Shown: positions 63,953 to 64,000 of the stretch, piece by piece | Layout: each line of letters begins with the position of its first letter | Position numbering within the stretch: the stretch's first letter is position 1 | Assembly (NCBI RefSeq): GCF_901001135.1 | Contig: NC_042624.1 | Location: 7,633,532-7,697,531 of the forward strand | Direction of reading: 5' to 3' | Length of the DNA stretch: 64,000 nucleotides | Source: Rhinatrema bivittatum | Taxonomy: Eukaryota > Chordata > Amphibia > Gymnophiona > Rhinatrematidae | The notes under the pieces: model-generated | What the model was told of the DNA's origin: nothing | What the model saw: the letters and a program-made list of their open reading frames with translations, nothing else | Database searches by the model: none | Position numbers and translations under genes: made by a program

Positions 63953-64000
63953 GTAAGTATTAACATGATGTCTTCAGCTTCATACTTAGCAAAGGCACTG

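Overview
The window looks like intergenic DNA from a large, transposon-rich vertebrate genome, with the first two exons of one cellular gene at its right edge. Several repeats contain phrases that I associate with caecilian amphibians, notably the 'ggtcagaccaaggrtccatc' 3' tip of a CR1-type LINE with its TTATGTTC terminal repeats. Caecilian is my best guess (about 70%); 'non-mammalian vertebrate' is much safer. No bacterial-style operon, tRNA, rRNA or CRISPR array was seen.

The only host gene I recognise is at 63470-63952 (+): exons 1 and 2 of an RGS1-like regulator of G-protein signalling. It has a TATA box about 95 bp upstream of the ATG, consensus splice sites, and continues beyond the window. 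Near-consensus kappaB, RUNX and CRE-like sites precede the TATA box.

The remaining ~63 kb is layered mobile DNA. From left to right: (1) 187-2780, a palindromic element with a 15-bp target duplication, a hammerhead-ribozyme-like core and a nested GC-rich transposon; (2) 3400-4591, a solo Ty3/gypsy-type LTR with a 5-bp duplication; (3) 5690-9240, a nearly complete but broken L2-type LINE (-), next to a minus-strand LTR (9892-11265) cut by an inverted-tail Penelope-like relic; (4) 11.9-19.7 kb, L2 and CR1 fragments and foldback MITEs; (5) 19739-21343, another minus LTR; (6) 22.3-31.8 kb, Tx1/L1-like ORF1 and ORF2 relics, three more hammerhead-like relics, CR1 relics and a 48-bp VNTR inside a CR1 3' region; (7) 36800-39663, a gypsy element with 5' LTR, gag, zinc knuckle, protease and the start of RT; (8) 39991-40855, a TTA-flanked MITE with a hAT element nested in it; (9) 41406-43592, an LTR retroelement with tRNA-Leu primer site and polypurine tract but no intact coding; (10) 54157-58740, a Harbinger-like relic with minisatellite and Myb/SANT-like ORF, invaded by L1-like and L2-like sequence; (11) 58974-60245, a CR1 LINE split by a GC-rich transposon.

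Two themes recur. One is a GC-rich family with GGGGCGGATTTT ends, 3-bp TAT/TAA/TTA-type duplications and a long internal hairpin, present in about a dozen copies. The other is a set of hammerhead-like motifs in Penelope-like debris. Assignments to transposon clades come from protein motifs, terminal bases and target duplications read by eye; no database search was possible.
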